From contig NZ_DASTPW010000016.1 in the NCBI RefSeq assembly GCF_035762065.1, forward strand, positions 1-64,000: 64,000 bases of DNA, read 5' to 3'. Position 1 is the first letter of the stretch; each line of letters starts with the position of its first letter. This DNA is from Methylibium sp035762065. Its GTDB lineage: Bacteria > Pseudomonadota > Gammaproteobacteria > Burkholderiales > Burkholderiaceae_C. This document shows positions 10,153 to 18,600 of the stretch, in pieces. The notes beneath the pieces were generated by a model. The model saw only the letters and a list, made by a program, of their open reading frames with translations. It ran no database searches and was not told where the DNA came from. The position numbers and the translations under genes are program-made.

Positions 10153-11112
10153 TCAGGCCACACCTTCCATCGACTTGTCGCCCAGGCCCAGGGGCAAGGG
10201 GAAGCGGATCGTCTCCTCGACGCCGCTCATCTTGCGCACCGCGACCGCACCGAAGCTGCGCAGCCGCTCGATCACCTGCTGCACCAGCAGCTCGGGCGCC
10301 GAGGCGCCGGCGGTCAGGCCGACGCGCGCGCGGCCCTCGAGCCACTCGGGCCGCAGGTCGTCGGCCGAGTCGATCATGTGCGCCGGCGTGCCCAGGCGCT
10401 GGGCGAGTTCGCGCAGCCGGTTGCTGTTCGAGCTGGTGAGGCTGCCGACGACGATCAATACGTCGACCTGCGGCGCGAGCACCTTCACCGCGTCCTGGCG
10501 GTTCTGCGTCGCGTAGCAGATGTCCTGCTGCTTCGGCTCCTTGACGTGCGGAAAGCGGCGCTTGACCGCGGCGAGGATCTCGGCCGCGTCGTCGACGGAC
10601 AAGGTCGTCTGCGTCACGACGGCTAGCTTGTCGCCCGACAGCTGCACGTGCTCGACGTCCTCGACGTCCTCGACCAGGTGGATGCCGGCGTCGAGCTGCC
10701 CCATCGTGCCCTCGACCTCCGGGTGTCCCTTGTGGCCGATCATGATGAATTCGTAGCCCTGCTTCGCGAGCTTGGCGACCTCGACATGCACCTTGGTCAC
10801 CAGCGGGCAGGTGGCGTCGAAGATCGAGAAGCCGCGCGCCTCGGCATCGTCGCGCACCGCGCGGCTCACGCCGTGCGCGCTGAAGACGAGCGTCGCGCCG
10901 GGCGGCACATCCGCCAGGTCCTCGATGAAGACCGCGCCCTTGGCCTTGAGGTCGGCGACGACGTAGGTGTTGTGCACGATCTCATGGCGCACGTAGATCG
11001 GCGCGCCGAACCTGCGGATCGCGCGCTCGACGATCTCGATCGCGCGATCGACGCCGGCGCAGAAGCCTCGCGGCTCGGCCAGCACCACATCGACTGGGTT
11101 GGTCGTCGTCAT
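10153..11112 (-). CDS. ispH: 4-hydroxy-3-methylbut-2-enyl diphosphate reductase
   Basis: Last step of the MEP isoprenoid pathway: reduces HMBPP to isopentenyl and dimethylallyl diphosphate using a 4Fe-4S cluster. It has 319 residues. The cluster cysteines are visible in EPRGFCAGVDRAIE (Cys18), FDATCPLVTKVH and QDICYATQNRQ. Substrate-binding motifs VTQTTLSVDD and GSLTSSNSNRL are present. The ATG at 11112 shares one base with the TGA of slpA (TGATG), an order and coupling usual in proteobacteria. An open frame running further upstream to 12297 crosses slpA and radC in other frames and is rejected. Confidence 0.98.
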   Translation of the reverse strand: MTTTNPVDVVLAEPRGFCAGVDRAIEIVERAIRRFGAPIYVRHEIVHNTYVVADLKAKGAVFIEDLADVPPGATLVFSAHGVSRAVRDDAEARGFSIFDATCPLVTKVHVEVAKLAKQGYEFIMIGHKGHPEVEGTMGQLDAGIHLVEDVEDVEHVQLSGDKLAVVTQTTLSVDDAAEILAAVKRRFPHVKEPKQQDICYATQNRQDAVKVLAPQVDVLIVVGSLTSSNSNRLRELAQRLGTPAHMIDSADDLRPEWLEGRARVGLTAGASAPELLVQQVIERLRSFGAVAVRKMSGVEETIRFPLPLGLGDKSMEGVA

Positions 11113-11567
11113 CAAAGAACTCCGATCAGCTTGACTTCGAAGGCCACCGGCTGGCCCGCGAGCGGATGGTTGAAGTCGAACACCGCCCAGTCCTCGCCGG
11201 TGGGCCCGAGTTCGCGCAGCACGCCGGCGAAGCCGGGGCGGCCGTCGGGCGCGGGGAACTGCACCACGTCGCCGACGCGGTAGCACTCGTCGGGGTCGCC
11301 GTGCTCGCGCAGCACCGAGAGCGCGACGCGCTGCAGCAGTTCGGGATTGCGCGGCCCGAAGGCCTCGCCGGGCGCCAGCTCGACGCGCATGTGCGCGCCC
11401 TCTTGCAGCCCGAGCAGACGCGCCTCGATTGCCGGGGCCAGCTCGCCGGCACCGATCGACAGCGTCGCCGGCTTGTCGGCGAAGGTGTTGACCAGGTCGG
11501 CCCCGTCGGGGCCGCTGAGCCGGTAGTGCAGCGTGAGGAAGGAGCCGGGGCGGACCGTGGGCAGCAT
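11112..11567 (-). CDS. slpA: FKBP-type peptidyl-prolyl isomerase SlpA/FkpB
   Basis: A 151-residue FKBP of the SlyD-like class, a cytoplasmic prolyl isomerase and chaperone. It begins with the FKBP strand (GSFLTLHYRLSGPDG), has the inserted IF domain typical of SlpA/SlyD, and resumes FKBP sequence in VFDFNHPLAGQPVAFEVKLI. It lacks the His-rich metal-binding tail of SlyD, which favours SlpA. It is the first gene of the slpA-ispH-serS unit and is divergent from radC with a 115-base gap. Confidence 0.93.
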   Translation of the reverse strand: MLPTVRPGSFLTLHYRLSGPDGADLVNTFADKPATLSIGAGELAPAIEARLLGLQEGAHMRVELAPGEAFGPRNPELLQRVALSVLREHGDPDECYRVGDVVQFPAPDGRPGFAGVLRELGPTGEDWAVFDFNHPLAGQPVAFEVKLIGVL

Positions 11568-11682
11568 CGCGGGGTTCAGGAGGCGTCTGCGCGAGGGGCT
11601 TCGCTAGACTGAGCCGCGGATTTTCGCACCGGCCCTCTCCCTCTCCTCGGCGCCGCCCGGGCGCCTCCGTCCGCTCCCCGCC

Positions 11683-12351
11683 TTGAAAGATCTCCCCGCC
11701 GACGCTCGCCCACGCGAGAAGCTGCTCGAACGCGGGCCGCAGGCGCTGGCCGACGCCGAGCTGCTCGCGCTGCTGCTGCGCACCGGGCTGCCCGGCCAGG
11801 GGGTGCTGCAGCTCGCGCAGTCGATGCTCGATCGCTTCGGCGGCCTCGACGGCCTGCTGCACGCCGAGCCGCGCGCACTGGCCGATGTGAAGGGGCTGGG
11901 TCCCGCGAAGCGCGCCGAGCTCGCCGCGGTGATGGAGATTGCGCGGCGCTGCCTCGCCGCGCGTCTGGCCGACGCGCCGGTGTTCGGCTCGCCGCAGGCG
12001 GTCAAGGACTACTTGCGGCTGCAGCTCGCGAACCGGCCGCACGAGGTGTTCGCGGTGCTCTTCCTCGATGCGCGCCACCGGCTGCTGGCTTTCGAGGAGC
12101 TGTTTCGCGGCACGCTGACGCAGACCAGCGTCTACCCGCGCGAAGTGGTCAAGCGCGCGCTCGCGCTCAACGCCTCGGCGGCCATCCTGGCGCACAACCA
12201 TCCGTCGGGCGTCGCCGAGCCGTCGCGCTCGGACGAATGGCTGACGCAGCAGCTGAAGTCGGCGCTGAAGCTGGTGGATGTCACGGTGGTCGATCACATC
12301 GTCGTCGCGCGCAGCGGGCTGGTCTCGTTCGCGGAACGGGGCCTGCTGTGA
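11683..12351 (+). CDS. radC: RadC-family JAB-domain protein
   Basis: A 222-residue protein. Residues ~1-75 carry a helix-hairpin-helix segment (ALADVKGLGPAKRAELAAVM) and residues ~100-222 the JAB/MPN+ metalloprotease-like domain with the zinc motif HNHPSGVAEPSRSDEWLT. Despite the name, a role in radiation repair is not supported in E. coli and the biochemical function is unsettled. The start is TTG at 11683, giving the standard MKDLPADARPREKLL. The stop overlaps the GTG of the Smr-domain gene. Confidence 0.93.
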   Translation: MKDLPADARPREKLLERGPQALADAELLALLLRTGLPGQGVLQLAQSMLDRFGGLDGLLHAEPRALADVKGLGPAKRAELAAVMEIARRCLAARLADAPVFGSPQAVKDYLRLQLANRPHEVFAVLFLDARHRLLAFEELFRGTLTQTSVYPREVVKRALALNASAAILAHNHPSGVAEPSRSDEWLTQQLKSALKLVDVTVVDHIVVARSGLVSFAERGLL

Positions 12352-13061
12352 AAGCCGCGCCTCCGCGTCGCACGGCCGCGCTGCGCGGCATGGACGGCCT
12401 GCGCGAGTTGCAGCGCACCCTTCAATCGCTCGAACGCGAAGCGCAGGCGGAAACCGCCGCCCGGCGCGAGCGCGAACGCCGCGAGCAGCTCGAACGCGAA
12501 CTGTTCGCGCGCAGCGTCGGGCCAGTGTGGCCGCTGCGCGCCGGCGCGCGCGCCGAACTGGCGCGCGAGCGTCCGGCGCCGCTGCCGCTGCAGCGCCTGC
12601 GCGACGAGCAGGCGGTGATGCGCGAGGCGCTGTCGGACGACTTCGACGTCGAGTCGCTGCTCGACACCGACGAGGCGCTGTCCTGGCGCCGCAGCGAGAT
12701 CGGCGCCGAGGTCGTGCGCAAGCTGCGCCGCGGCGTCTGGGCCACGCAGGCGCAGGTCGATCTGCACGGGCTGCGCCGCGACGAAGCGCGCGAGCGGCTC
12801 GCCGACTTCCTGCGCGAAGCCGGCAAGCACGGGCTGCGCTGCGTGCGCGTGGTGCACGGCAAGGGGCACGGCTCGCCGGGCCGGCAGGCGGTGCTCAAGG
12901 GCAAGGTGAAAAGCTGGCTGGTGCAGAAGGCCGAGGTGCTGGCCTTCGTGCAGGCGCGCGCTTCGGAAGGCGGCGCGGGTGCGCTCATCGTGCTGCTCGC
13001 AACCCGCGTGGTAGGTGCAGCGACGAGCGCGCCGGCCGACTCGCGCGCGTCGCGTCGCTGA
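12348..13061 (+). CDS. Smr-domain protein (MutS2 C-terminal-like putative nuclease)
   Basis: A 237-residue protein whose GTG start overlaps the radC stop (GTGA); an in-frame ATG at 12390 is the alternative. Residues ~20-55 are a charged helix rich in Glu and Arg. The C-terminal Smr domain (~135-215) has both family signatures, VDLHGLRRDEARERL and VVHGKGHGSPGRQAVLKGKV. Smr domains nick or bind branched nucleic acid and RNA; the family is annotated as a possible endonuclease. The last ~20 residues are low-complexity Ala/Arg/Ser. Confidence 0.9.
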   Translation: MKAAPPRRTAALRGMDGLRELQRTLQSLEREAQAETAARRERERREQLERELFARSVGPVWPLRAGARAELARERPAPLPLQRLRDEQAVMREALSDDFDVESLLDTDEALSWRRSEIGAEVVRKLRRGVWATQAQVDLHGLRRDEARERLADFLREAGKHGLRCVRVVHGKGHGSPGRQAVLKGKVKSWLVQKAEVLAFVQARASEGGAGALIVLLATRVVGAATSAPADSRASRR

Positions 13062-13068
13062 GCGCGCG

Positions 13069-13797
13069 TCAGCCGCCGTCGCGCAGTCGCTGGAACATCG
13101 GCGCGAAGGCGCTCGCCATGTGCTCGCGCGCGGCGCCGGTGGCGTCGGCCACCTGCTCGGCCGACGGCGCCGCCGGGGCCTCGCCGTCGGTGTGCGATTC
13201 GAGCTCGCGCAGCACCACCGCGACGCCGTTGCCGAACGTCAGCCGGCACAGCCAGCCGAGCGCCTCGCGCATCGCGGCGGCGCGCTCGCTCGGCAGCCCG
13301 GCCAGCGCCGCCTCGGCGGCGCGTGCCTCGACCGGTGCAAACGCCTGCCGCAGCACGGCCGACACCTCCGGCGTCGGGTCGTTGCATTGCCGCTGCCAGA
13401 ACTGCAGCAGCCCGAGCCCCGGGCGGCCGCGCGCGGCCAGCGTCTCGATCGGCGCCGCCAGCGCCGAGGTCACGACGAGCCTCCAGGTGCCGTCGTGACC
13501 GAGGCCGCGCGCACCGGCCGGCTCGAAGACTTCCGGCGCCTGCTGCGCGAACGCAAGCTTCAGGGGCGCGACGACTTCCGCGAGCAGCCGCGCCTTGCCG
13601 CCGAAGTGGTGGTCGATCAGTGCGAGCGCGACGCCCGCCTGCTCGGCCACGCGCCGCAAGGTGAGGTCGCCATAGCCATGCGTGCCCCACAGCCGCGTCG
13701 CGACGTCGAGGATCGCCTGCCGGCGCGCTGGCGTCGGCACGGCAGGCCGCGCGTGTTCGCGCGTCGAACCCCAGTCGAGTTGCGTGTGTTCGTTCAT
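13069..13797 (-). CDS. TetR/AcrR-family transcriptional regulator
   Basis: A 242-residue protein. Residues ~24-70 are the TetR N-terminal helix-turn-helix (ILDVATRLWGTHGYGDLTLR, then RRVAEQAGVALALIDHHFGG). The C-terminal ligand domain is large and Ala-rich and resembles the CerR-type C-terminal domain often annotated in this group. Its target is not shown by the neighbours: the downstream Smr gene is convergent and the upstream AraC gene is on the same strand. An inverted repeat beside its start codon suggests autoregulation. Confidence 0.85.
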   Translation of the reverse strand: MNEHTQLDWGSTREHARPAVPTPARRQAILDVATRLWGTHGYGDLTLRRVAEQAGVALALIDHHFGGKARLLAEVVAPLKLAFAQQAPEVFEPAGARGLGHDGTWRLVVTSALAAPIETLAARGRPGLGLLQFWQRQCNDPTPEVSAVLRQAFAPVEARAAEAALAGLPSERAAAMREALGWLCRLTFGNGVAVVLRELESHTDGEAPAAPSAEQVADATGAAREHMASAFAPMFQRLRDGG

Positions 13798-13826
13798 CGA
13801 TCGATCCCCCCTGTTGCAATCGATCG
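13798..13826. promoter_or_regulatory. Inverted repeat beside the TetR gene start, possible operator
   Basis: CGATCGAT at 13798-13805 and its reverse complement ATCGATCG at 13819-13826 flank a 13-base spacer, directly upstream of the TetR start codon at 13797. The position fits an autoregulatory operator, although the half-sites are themselves nearly palindromic and short. Confidence 0.4.
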
Positions 13827-13915
13827 TAGGTAGCGCGCTTGCGACGTGCTACGGCTGAAATTGCGCCGGGCCGGAGCTAGCTCGCGGAAAATTGCGCTTC
13901 GGCTCGCCGCCCGCT

Positions 13916-14842
13916 TCAGTTCGAGCCGGGCTCCCAGGCGGCCGTGGCGCGGCTGTCGGCCAGCTCGGCCTCGATGCGCCTTTGCCACTGCGAAGGCGAG
14001 CAGCCGGCCACCCGCCGGAAACATTCGATCAGCCGGCTGTGCGAACCGAAACCGGCTTCGAGCGCCACGTCGGCCAGCCGCTGGCGCCTGCGCGTGCGCA
14101 GGTTGTCCGCGAGCAGCTGCTGTGCACGGCCCACCCGCTCGGACATCAGGTACTGGTAGGGCGTGACGCCCATGCGCGCCTTGAACGCACGGATGAAGTG
14201 GTACAGGCTCAGGCCGGCATCGTCGGCCAGCTGCGTGATCGTGAGCGGCCGGTCGAGGTTGCGGTGGATGCTGAGCACGGCGTCTTCGATCGCCTCGTCG
14301 GTCGCCGGCGCAGGCTCCCGATGCACGGCCGGATCGCCCCGGCGTTCGACCAGCCAGGCCGCCAGCGCGGCCGCGATCTGCTCGGTGAGCACCGCACTGG
14401 CGCCGTGGAAGGGGTCGAGCGCGGCATCGAGCGAGCGTGCCAGCGCGAGCGCCGGTGCGTCGAGCGCGAGCGATTGCAACTGCGGCAACAAGCCCGTCTC
14501 GATCACCAAGCCGAGCCGGCGCGCCGCCTGCCGCCAGACGATCGGCCGCAGGGAAATCAGCAGCAGCCGGTCGACGCCTGCCCACGCCGCCGTGGGCGCG
14601 GAGCGTCGGGGCCGCATGGCGAGCGCCAGCCCGGGCGGCACGCACAGCAGGCCATCGCGCAGCAGGTTCAGGCGTCGCAGCTCGATCGGCTCGCTGACTT
14701 CGAAGGCGAGTTCGGCGCCGAAGTTGATCGCAAGCCGCAGGTTGGCCGCCGGCTCGAAGCGGAAGCCGGGATCGCCCGCCGGCCAGGCTTCGCGCCGGAC
14801 CGTCGGCACGGTGCGCAAAACGTCGGAAGCGGGGTCGTTCAT
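13916..14842 (-). CDS. AraC-family transcriptional regulator
   Basis: A 308-residue protein. The ATG at 14842 (MNDPASDVLRTVPTV) is preferred; a frame extending to 14980 adds Arg-rich sequence that overlaps the neighbouring globin gene. The N-terminal ~190 residues are a sensor-type domain without recognisable ligand residues. The C-terminal ~100 residues have two helix-turn-helix motifs (LTITQLADDAGLSLYHFIRA and RLADVALEAGFGSHSRLIEC), followed by the family signature FRRVAGCSPSQWQRR. It may act on the adjacent globin gene, which lies just upstream on the same strand, but no operator was identified. Confidence 0.9.
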   Translation of the reverse strand: MNDPASDVLRTVPTVRREAWPAGDPGFRFEPAANLRLAINFGAELAFEVSEPIELRRLNLLRDGLLCVPPGLALAMRPRRSAPTAAWAGVDRLLLISLRPIVWRQAARRLGLVIETGLLPQLQSLALDAPALALARSLDAALDPFHGASAVLTEQIAAALAAWLVERRGDPAVHREPAPATDEAIEDAVLSIHRNLDRPLTITQLADDAGLSLYHFIRAFKARMGVTPYQYLMSERVGRAQQLLADNLRTRRRQRLADVALEAGFGSHSRLIECFRRVAGCSPSQWQRRIEAELADSRATAAWEPGSN

Positions 14843-14868
14843 CGCAGCGGCCCGGGAGACGGCGGCTG

Positions 14869-15267
14869 TCAGCGGTTGCGCATCCAATCGGCGGTGTTCG
14901 CGAACGAGGCCAGCAATCGAGCGGCCAGCCCGCTTTCGACGCCGCATGCGTGCATGGCCTGCTGCATGCAAGCCGTCCACTGGTCGCGCTCGCGGAGACC
15001 GATCGCGTAAGGCAAATGCCGAGCCCGCAGGCGTGGGTGACCGAAGCGCGATTGGTAGAGATCGGGCCCGCCGAGCCAGCCGCTCAGGAACCAGAAGAGC
15101 TTGTCGCGCGCGCCTTCGAGCGACGACGGATGCACCGCGCGCAGCTCCGCGTAGGCCGGCTCCAGGTCCATCAGGTCGTAGAAGCGGTCGACCAGCGCGC
15201 GGGTCGCGGCTTCGCCGCCCAGGCGTTCGTAGGGCGTGGCGGGATCCGGTTCGTCGATCGCTTGCAT
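14869..15267 (-). CDS. Group II truncated haemoglobin
   Basis: A 132-residue haem protein of the TrbN/O-like (2/2) globin fold. Visible signatures are YERLGGEAATRALVDRFYDL at the N-terminus, SGWLGGPDLY with the aromatic residues of the distal pocket, and RFGHPRLRARHLPYAIG with the proximal His region. It ends in LASFANTADWMRNR, typical of the group. Such globins bind O2 or NO and are linked to oxidative or nitrosative stress. The start at 15267 (MQAIDEPDPATPYERLG) is chosen; an extension to 15414 is Arg/Ser-rich and overlaps the upstream ATPase gene. Confidence 0.93.
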   Translation of the reverse strand: MQAIDEPDPATPYERLGGEAATRALVDRFYDLMDLEPAYAELRAVHPSSLEGARDKLFWFLSGWLGGPDLYQSRFGHPRLRARHLPYAIGLRERDQWTACMQQAMHACGVESGLAARLLASFANTADWMRNR

Positions 15268-15304
15268 CGGCCCGATTTTCGGCCCGCGGCGCCGACGGGC
15301 GCGC

Positions 15305-16126
15305 TCAGCCCACCAGCTTTCCCGCGAGCGCCGAAAGCGCCTGGGCCGCCGCGGTCCCGGGCATCGTCTCGACGACGAGCTGGCGCTTCTTGACCGCCTC
15401 GCGCACCGCCGCATCGAGCGGCACGTCGCCCAGCAGCTTGAGCGTCACCTTCGCGCCGACCGCGGGCACGACGAAGCGGTCGATGACCTGCTGCAGCTGC
15501 GCCGCGACGCCGCGGCCGTCGCCGCCGCGCGGCGCCTGGTTCACGACGACGTTCAGTTCGCGCCGCTGCTGCTGCGCGGCCAGCACCTTGACCGTCGCAT
15601 AGGCGTCGGTCATCGCGGTCGGCTCGGGCGTCACCACCACCAGCACCTCGTCGGCAAGCGACACCGTGTAGAGCACCACGTCGGAGATGCCGGCGCCGGT
15701 GTCGAGCAGCACCACGTCGAAACGCGGCGCGACCTGGCCGATCACTTCGAGCAGCTTGTCGCGCACCTCGGGGGTCAGCCGCGAATACTCGACCAGCCCC
15801 GAGCCCGCCAGCAGCACATGGAAGCCGCCGGGCGCGGGCAGCAGCGCCTGGTCGAGCGTGGCCTTGCCGGTGAAGACGTCGTGCAGCGTGATCTTCGGAT
15901 GCAGGTTCAGCACCACGTCGAGGTTCGCGAGGCCGAGGTCGGCGTCGAGCACCAGCACCTTCTGGCCGCGCCGCGCGAGCGCGGCGGCGAGGTTGGCCGA
16001 GACGAAGGTCTTGCCGACGCCGCCCTTGCCGCTGGTGACGGCGAGGATGCGCGCGCGGCGCGGCGCCGCTGCGCGCTCGGCCGGCGTCGGGACGGGGCTG
16101 GGCTCGAGGGTGGCTGGCGCGTTCAT
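15305..16126 (-). CDS. MinD/ParA-family ATPase, FlhG-like
   Basis: A 273-residue P-loop ATPase. It has the deviant Walker A SGKGGVGKTFVSANLA (~35-50), LVLDADLGLANLDVVL (switch I), and DVVLLDTGAGISDVVL (Walker B/switch II). Overall it resembles FlhG/FleN flagellar-number ATPases, but the N-terminus is a Pro/Ala tail without the DQAxxLR motif that lets FlhG stimulate FlhF, and no flhF is nearby. Its ATG overlaps the stop of the GGDEF gene (ATGA), so the two are co-translated. The unit is divergent from cheR, which makes a role in polar, flagellar or chemotaxis placement plausible. Confidence 0.88.
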   Translation of the reverse strand: MNAPATLEPSPVPTPAERAAAPRRARILAVTSGKGGVGKTFVSANLAAALARRGQKVLVLDADLGLANLDVVLNLHPKITLHDVFTGKATLDQALLPAPGGFHVLLAGSGLVEYSRLTPEVRDKLLEVIGQVAPRFDVVLLDTGAGISDVVLYTVSLADEVLVVVTPEPTAMTDAYATVKVLAAQQQRRELNVVVNQAPRGGDGRGVAAQLQQVIDRFVVPAVGAKVTLKLLGDVPLDAAVREAVKKRQLVVETMPGTAAAQALSALAGKLVG

Positions 16127-16869
16127 GGCTTGGATCGGACTTCGTGGGGTTCGGGCGGGGGCTCGTCGAGGCTCACCGGCATCGACGGCGCGAAAAGGAA
16201 CTGGCGCTCTTCGGCGCTGACCTGCATCGACACTGCCGGCTCCAGCCGGCTGCGGTTGCGGCCCTCGCGCTTGGCGCGGTAGAGCTGCTCGTCGGCGCGC
16301 GCGGTCCACAGGCTGGCCGACGAGCGCACCCACGGGGGCGCGAAGGCGCCGCCGAGGCTCGCGGTGACGCGCAGCACGAGCTCGGGCGCGACGGCGATCT
16401 CCAGCGCTTCGACGGCACGCCGGATGCGCTCGGCCGCGCCCGCGGCGAAGGCGGGCGGGCAGTTGGGCATGACGATCGCGAACTCCTCGCCGCCGTAGCG
16501 CGCGACGATGTCCATCGGCCGCACGCTGTGCGCGAGCGTGCGCGCCACCGTCTGCAGCACCAGGTCGCCGGCGGGGTGGCCGTGGCGGTCGTTGATGCTC
16601 TTGAAGTGGTCGAGGTCCAGCAGCAGCACCAGCGCCGGCTCGCCGGCGCGGGCGACCCGATCGACTTCGCGCTCGAGCGCGAGGTCGAACTGGCGGCGGT
16701 TGGCCAGTCCGGTCAGCGCGTCGCGGCTCGAAAGATCGCAAAGCGCATCGATCACGTGCTGCAGCCAGGCCGCATCGCGCGGGCCTGCCGCGAGCGTGTG
16801 CCCGGCGCGCTGCAACAACTGCAAGGCGGCGTCGAGGCGCAGGCGGTCGGTGTCGAGCAACGCGGTCAT
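16123..16869 (-). CDS. GGDEF-domain diguanylate cyclase
   Basis: A 248-residue cytoplasmic protein. The N-terminal ~45 residues are helical; the GGDEF domain (~50-205) starts at SSRDALTGLANRRQFD, has LDLDHFKSINDRHGHPAGD, and the active-site signature GGEEF. An RPMD sequence five residues before it matches the RxxD inhibitory I-site, so product inhibition by c-di-GMP is expected. There is no sensor domain or membrane segment, so its input may come through a partner. It is translationally coupled to the downstream MinD-like ATPase. Confidence 0.93.
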   Translation of the reverse strand: MTALLDTDRLRLDAALQLLQRAGHTLAAGPRDAAWLQHVIDALCDLSSRDALTGLANRRQFDLALEREVDRVARAGEPALVLLLDLDHFKSINDRHGHPAGDLVLQTVARTLAHSVRPMDIVARYGGEEFAIVMPNCPPAFAAGAAERIRRAVEALEIAVAPELVLRVTASLGGAFAPPWVRSSASLWTARADEQLYRAKREGRNRSRLEPAVSMQVSAEERQFLFAPSMPVSLDEPPPEPHEVRSKP

Positions 16870-17053
16870 GGCCAGGGCAGTCTAGCCAGCGGGTCGGGGG
16901 GCGAAGCGGCGAACTGGGCGGTGCGGCCTGGCCTTCTTTCGGGCTGCGCCGGCCTCAAGACCGGGAGACTGCCGCCGATAGCCCAGAAGCGCGCCGGCCT
17001 GGCTCGAGTGCGCTGCCGATCCACGACGACACCCGCCCCGAGCCGCCTTGCCG

Positions 17054-17896
17054 ATGACCGCCGTCCTCTCCCCACCCGCCGCCGGCGACCGCGAGTTCGA
17101 CCTCAGCGGGCGCGACTTCGACCGCGTGCGCCAGCTGATCTACCAGCGCGCCGGCATCAACCTGCAGGCGGGCAAGCAGGCGATGGTCTACAGCCGGCTC
17201 TCGCGCCGGCTGCGCGAGACCGGGCACGCATCGTTCGCGAGCTACCTCGCCTTCCTCGAAAGCGCGGGCGACGACACCGAATGGCAGGCCTTCGTCAACT
17301 GCCTGACCACCAACCTCACCAGCTTCTTCCGCGAGGCCCACCACTTCCCGCTGCTGGCCGAGGCGATCGCCCGGCGCCGCGGCGAGCCGATGCGGCTGTG
17401 GTGCTGCGCCGCCTCCACAGGCGAGGAGCCGTACTCGCTGGCGATGACGGTGGCCGAGACCCTGGGCGCGAAGGCGCAGCTGCCGATCGTTGCCAGCGAC
17501 ATCGACACCGACGTGCTCGCCACCGCCGAGCGCGGCGTCTACGGCGCGGATGCGCAAGGCTTGAGCCCCGAGCGGCTGCGCGCGCATTTCCTGCGCGGCA
17601 CGGGCCCCAACGCTGGATCGATCCGCGTGCGTCCCGAGCTTGCCCGCAACGTGAGCTTTCGCCCCTTCAACCTGATGAGCCGCCGCTGGGACCTGGGCGA
17701 GCCCTTCGACTTCGTCTTCTGCCGCAACGTGATGATCTATTTCGATGCGCCGACGCAACGCCGCGTGCTCGAAGGCATCCATGCGGCGATGAAGCCCGGC
17801 GGGCTGCTGTTCGTCGGCCACTCCGAGAACTTCAGCGACGCACGAACGCTGTTCGCGCTGCGCGGCAAGACGGTCTACGAACGGGTCGGTGCCTGA
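17054..17896 (+). CDS. cheR: Chemotaxis protein methyltransferase
   Basis: Methylates glutamates of chemoreceptors using S-adenosylmethionine. It has 280 residues from the ATG at 17054 (a TTG two codons upstream is the alternative). The N-terminal helical domain contains FDRVRQLIYQRAGINLQAGK; the catalytic domain has TNLTSFFREAHHFPLL, the SAM-binding loop CAASTGEEPYSLAM, DIDTDVLATAERGVY and FCRNVMIYFD. No tetratricopeptide extension is present. It is the first gene of cheR-cheD-cheB. Confidence 0.96.
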   Translation: MTAVLSPPAAGDREFDLSGRDFDRVRQLIYQRAGINLQAGKQAMVYSRLSRRLRETGHASFASYLAFLESAGDDTEWQAFVNCLTTNLTSFFREAHHFPLLAEAIARRRGEPMRLWCCAASTGEEPYSLAMTVAETLGAKAQLPIVASDIDTDVLATAERGVYGADAQGLSPERLRAHFLRGTGPNAGSIRVRPELARNVSFRPFNLMSRRWDLGEPFDFVFCRNVMIYFDAPTQRRVLEGIHAAMKPGGLLFVGHSENFSDARTLFALRGKTVYERVGA

Positions 17897-17921
17897 AGCC
17901 GTCCACCCTCACCCACCCACG

Positions 17922-18590
17922 ATGACCTCCGCTTCCGCCACCCTGCCGACGCCGGCGCGCCTTGCGGGCGCCGCGCCCGCCTCGCGCGTCGAGCAGCTCA
18001 AGTCCCGGCCGCGCCGCCCCGGCGAGGCCTCGTTCTTCTTCTACGACGCGCATTTCAAGGCCGACGCGGTGAAGGTCCTGCCGGGCGAGTACTTCGTGCA
18101 CGACGAGGACCTGCTGATCATGACCACCCTCGGCTCGTGCATCGCCGCCTGCCTGTGGGACCGCCAGCGCCGCGTCGGCGGGCTCAACCACTTCATGCTG
18201 CCGGAAGGCTCGGGCGACTCGGGTCGCTACGGCTCGTTCGCGATGGAGCTGCTGATCAACGAGCTGCTCAAGCGCGGCGCGACCCGCAGCTCGATGGAAG
18301 CCAAGGTGTTCGGCGGCGGCGCGGTGATCAGCGGCATGAGCAGCCTCAACGTCGGCCAGAAGAACACCGAGTTCGTGCTCGACTACCTGAAGACCGAGCG
18401 CATCCCGGTCGTCAGCAAGGACGTGATGGACGTCTACCCGCGCAAGGTCTGCTTCTTCCCGGCCAGCGGCCGGGCGATGGTCAAGCGGCTCGCGCCGGCG
18501 CAGGGCGAGACGGTGGTCGCGCAGGACCGCGAGGCCGCGGCGAAGGCCCAGCCGCTGGCTTCCGCCGGCGGCTCGGTCGATCTGTTCTGA
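17922..18590 (+). CDS. cheD: Chemoreceptor glutamine deamidase
   Basis: Deamidates glutamines on methyl-accepting chemotaxis proteins. It has 222 residues from ATG 17922; a GTG at 17889 overlapping the cheR stop is a possible alternative start. The catalytic Cys is in TTLGSCIAACLWD and the catalytic His in GGLNHFMLPEG; FGGGAVISGM and VYPRKVCFFPASGR complete the family pattern. The first ~50 residues are an Ala/Pro-rich extension. Together with CheR and CheB it sets receptor adaptation. Confidence 0.95.
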   Translation: MTSASATLPTPARLAGAAPASRVEQLKSRPRRPGEASFFFYDAHFKADAVKVLPGEYFVHDEDLLIMTTLGSCIAACLWDRQRRVGGLNHFMLPEGSGDSGRYGSFAMELLINELLKRGATRSSMEAKVFGGGAVISGMSSLNVGQKNTEFVLDYLKTERIPVVSKDVMDVYPRKVCFFPASGRAMVKRLAPAQGETVVAQDREAAAKAQPLASAGGSVDLF

Positions 18591-18600
18591 AGGCCTCGCG

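Noticed and set aside
10153..12297. 714-codon frame that would extend IspH upstream
   Set aside because: The added part runs antisense through slpA and radC and is Arg/Ala-rich; ispH starts normally at 11112.
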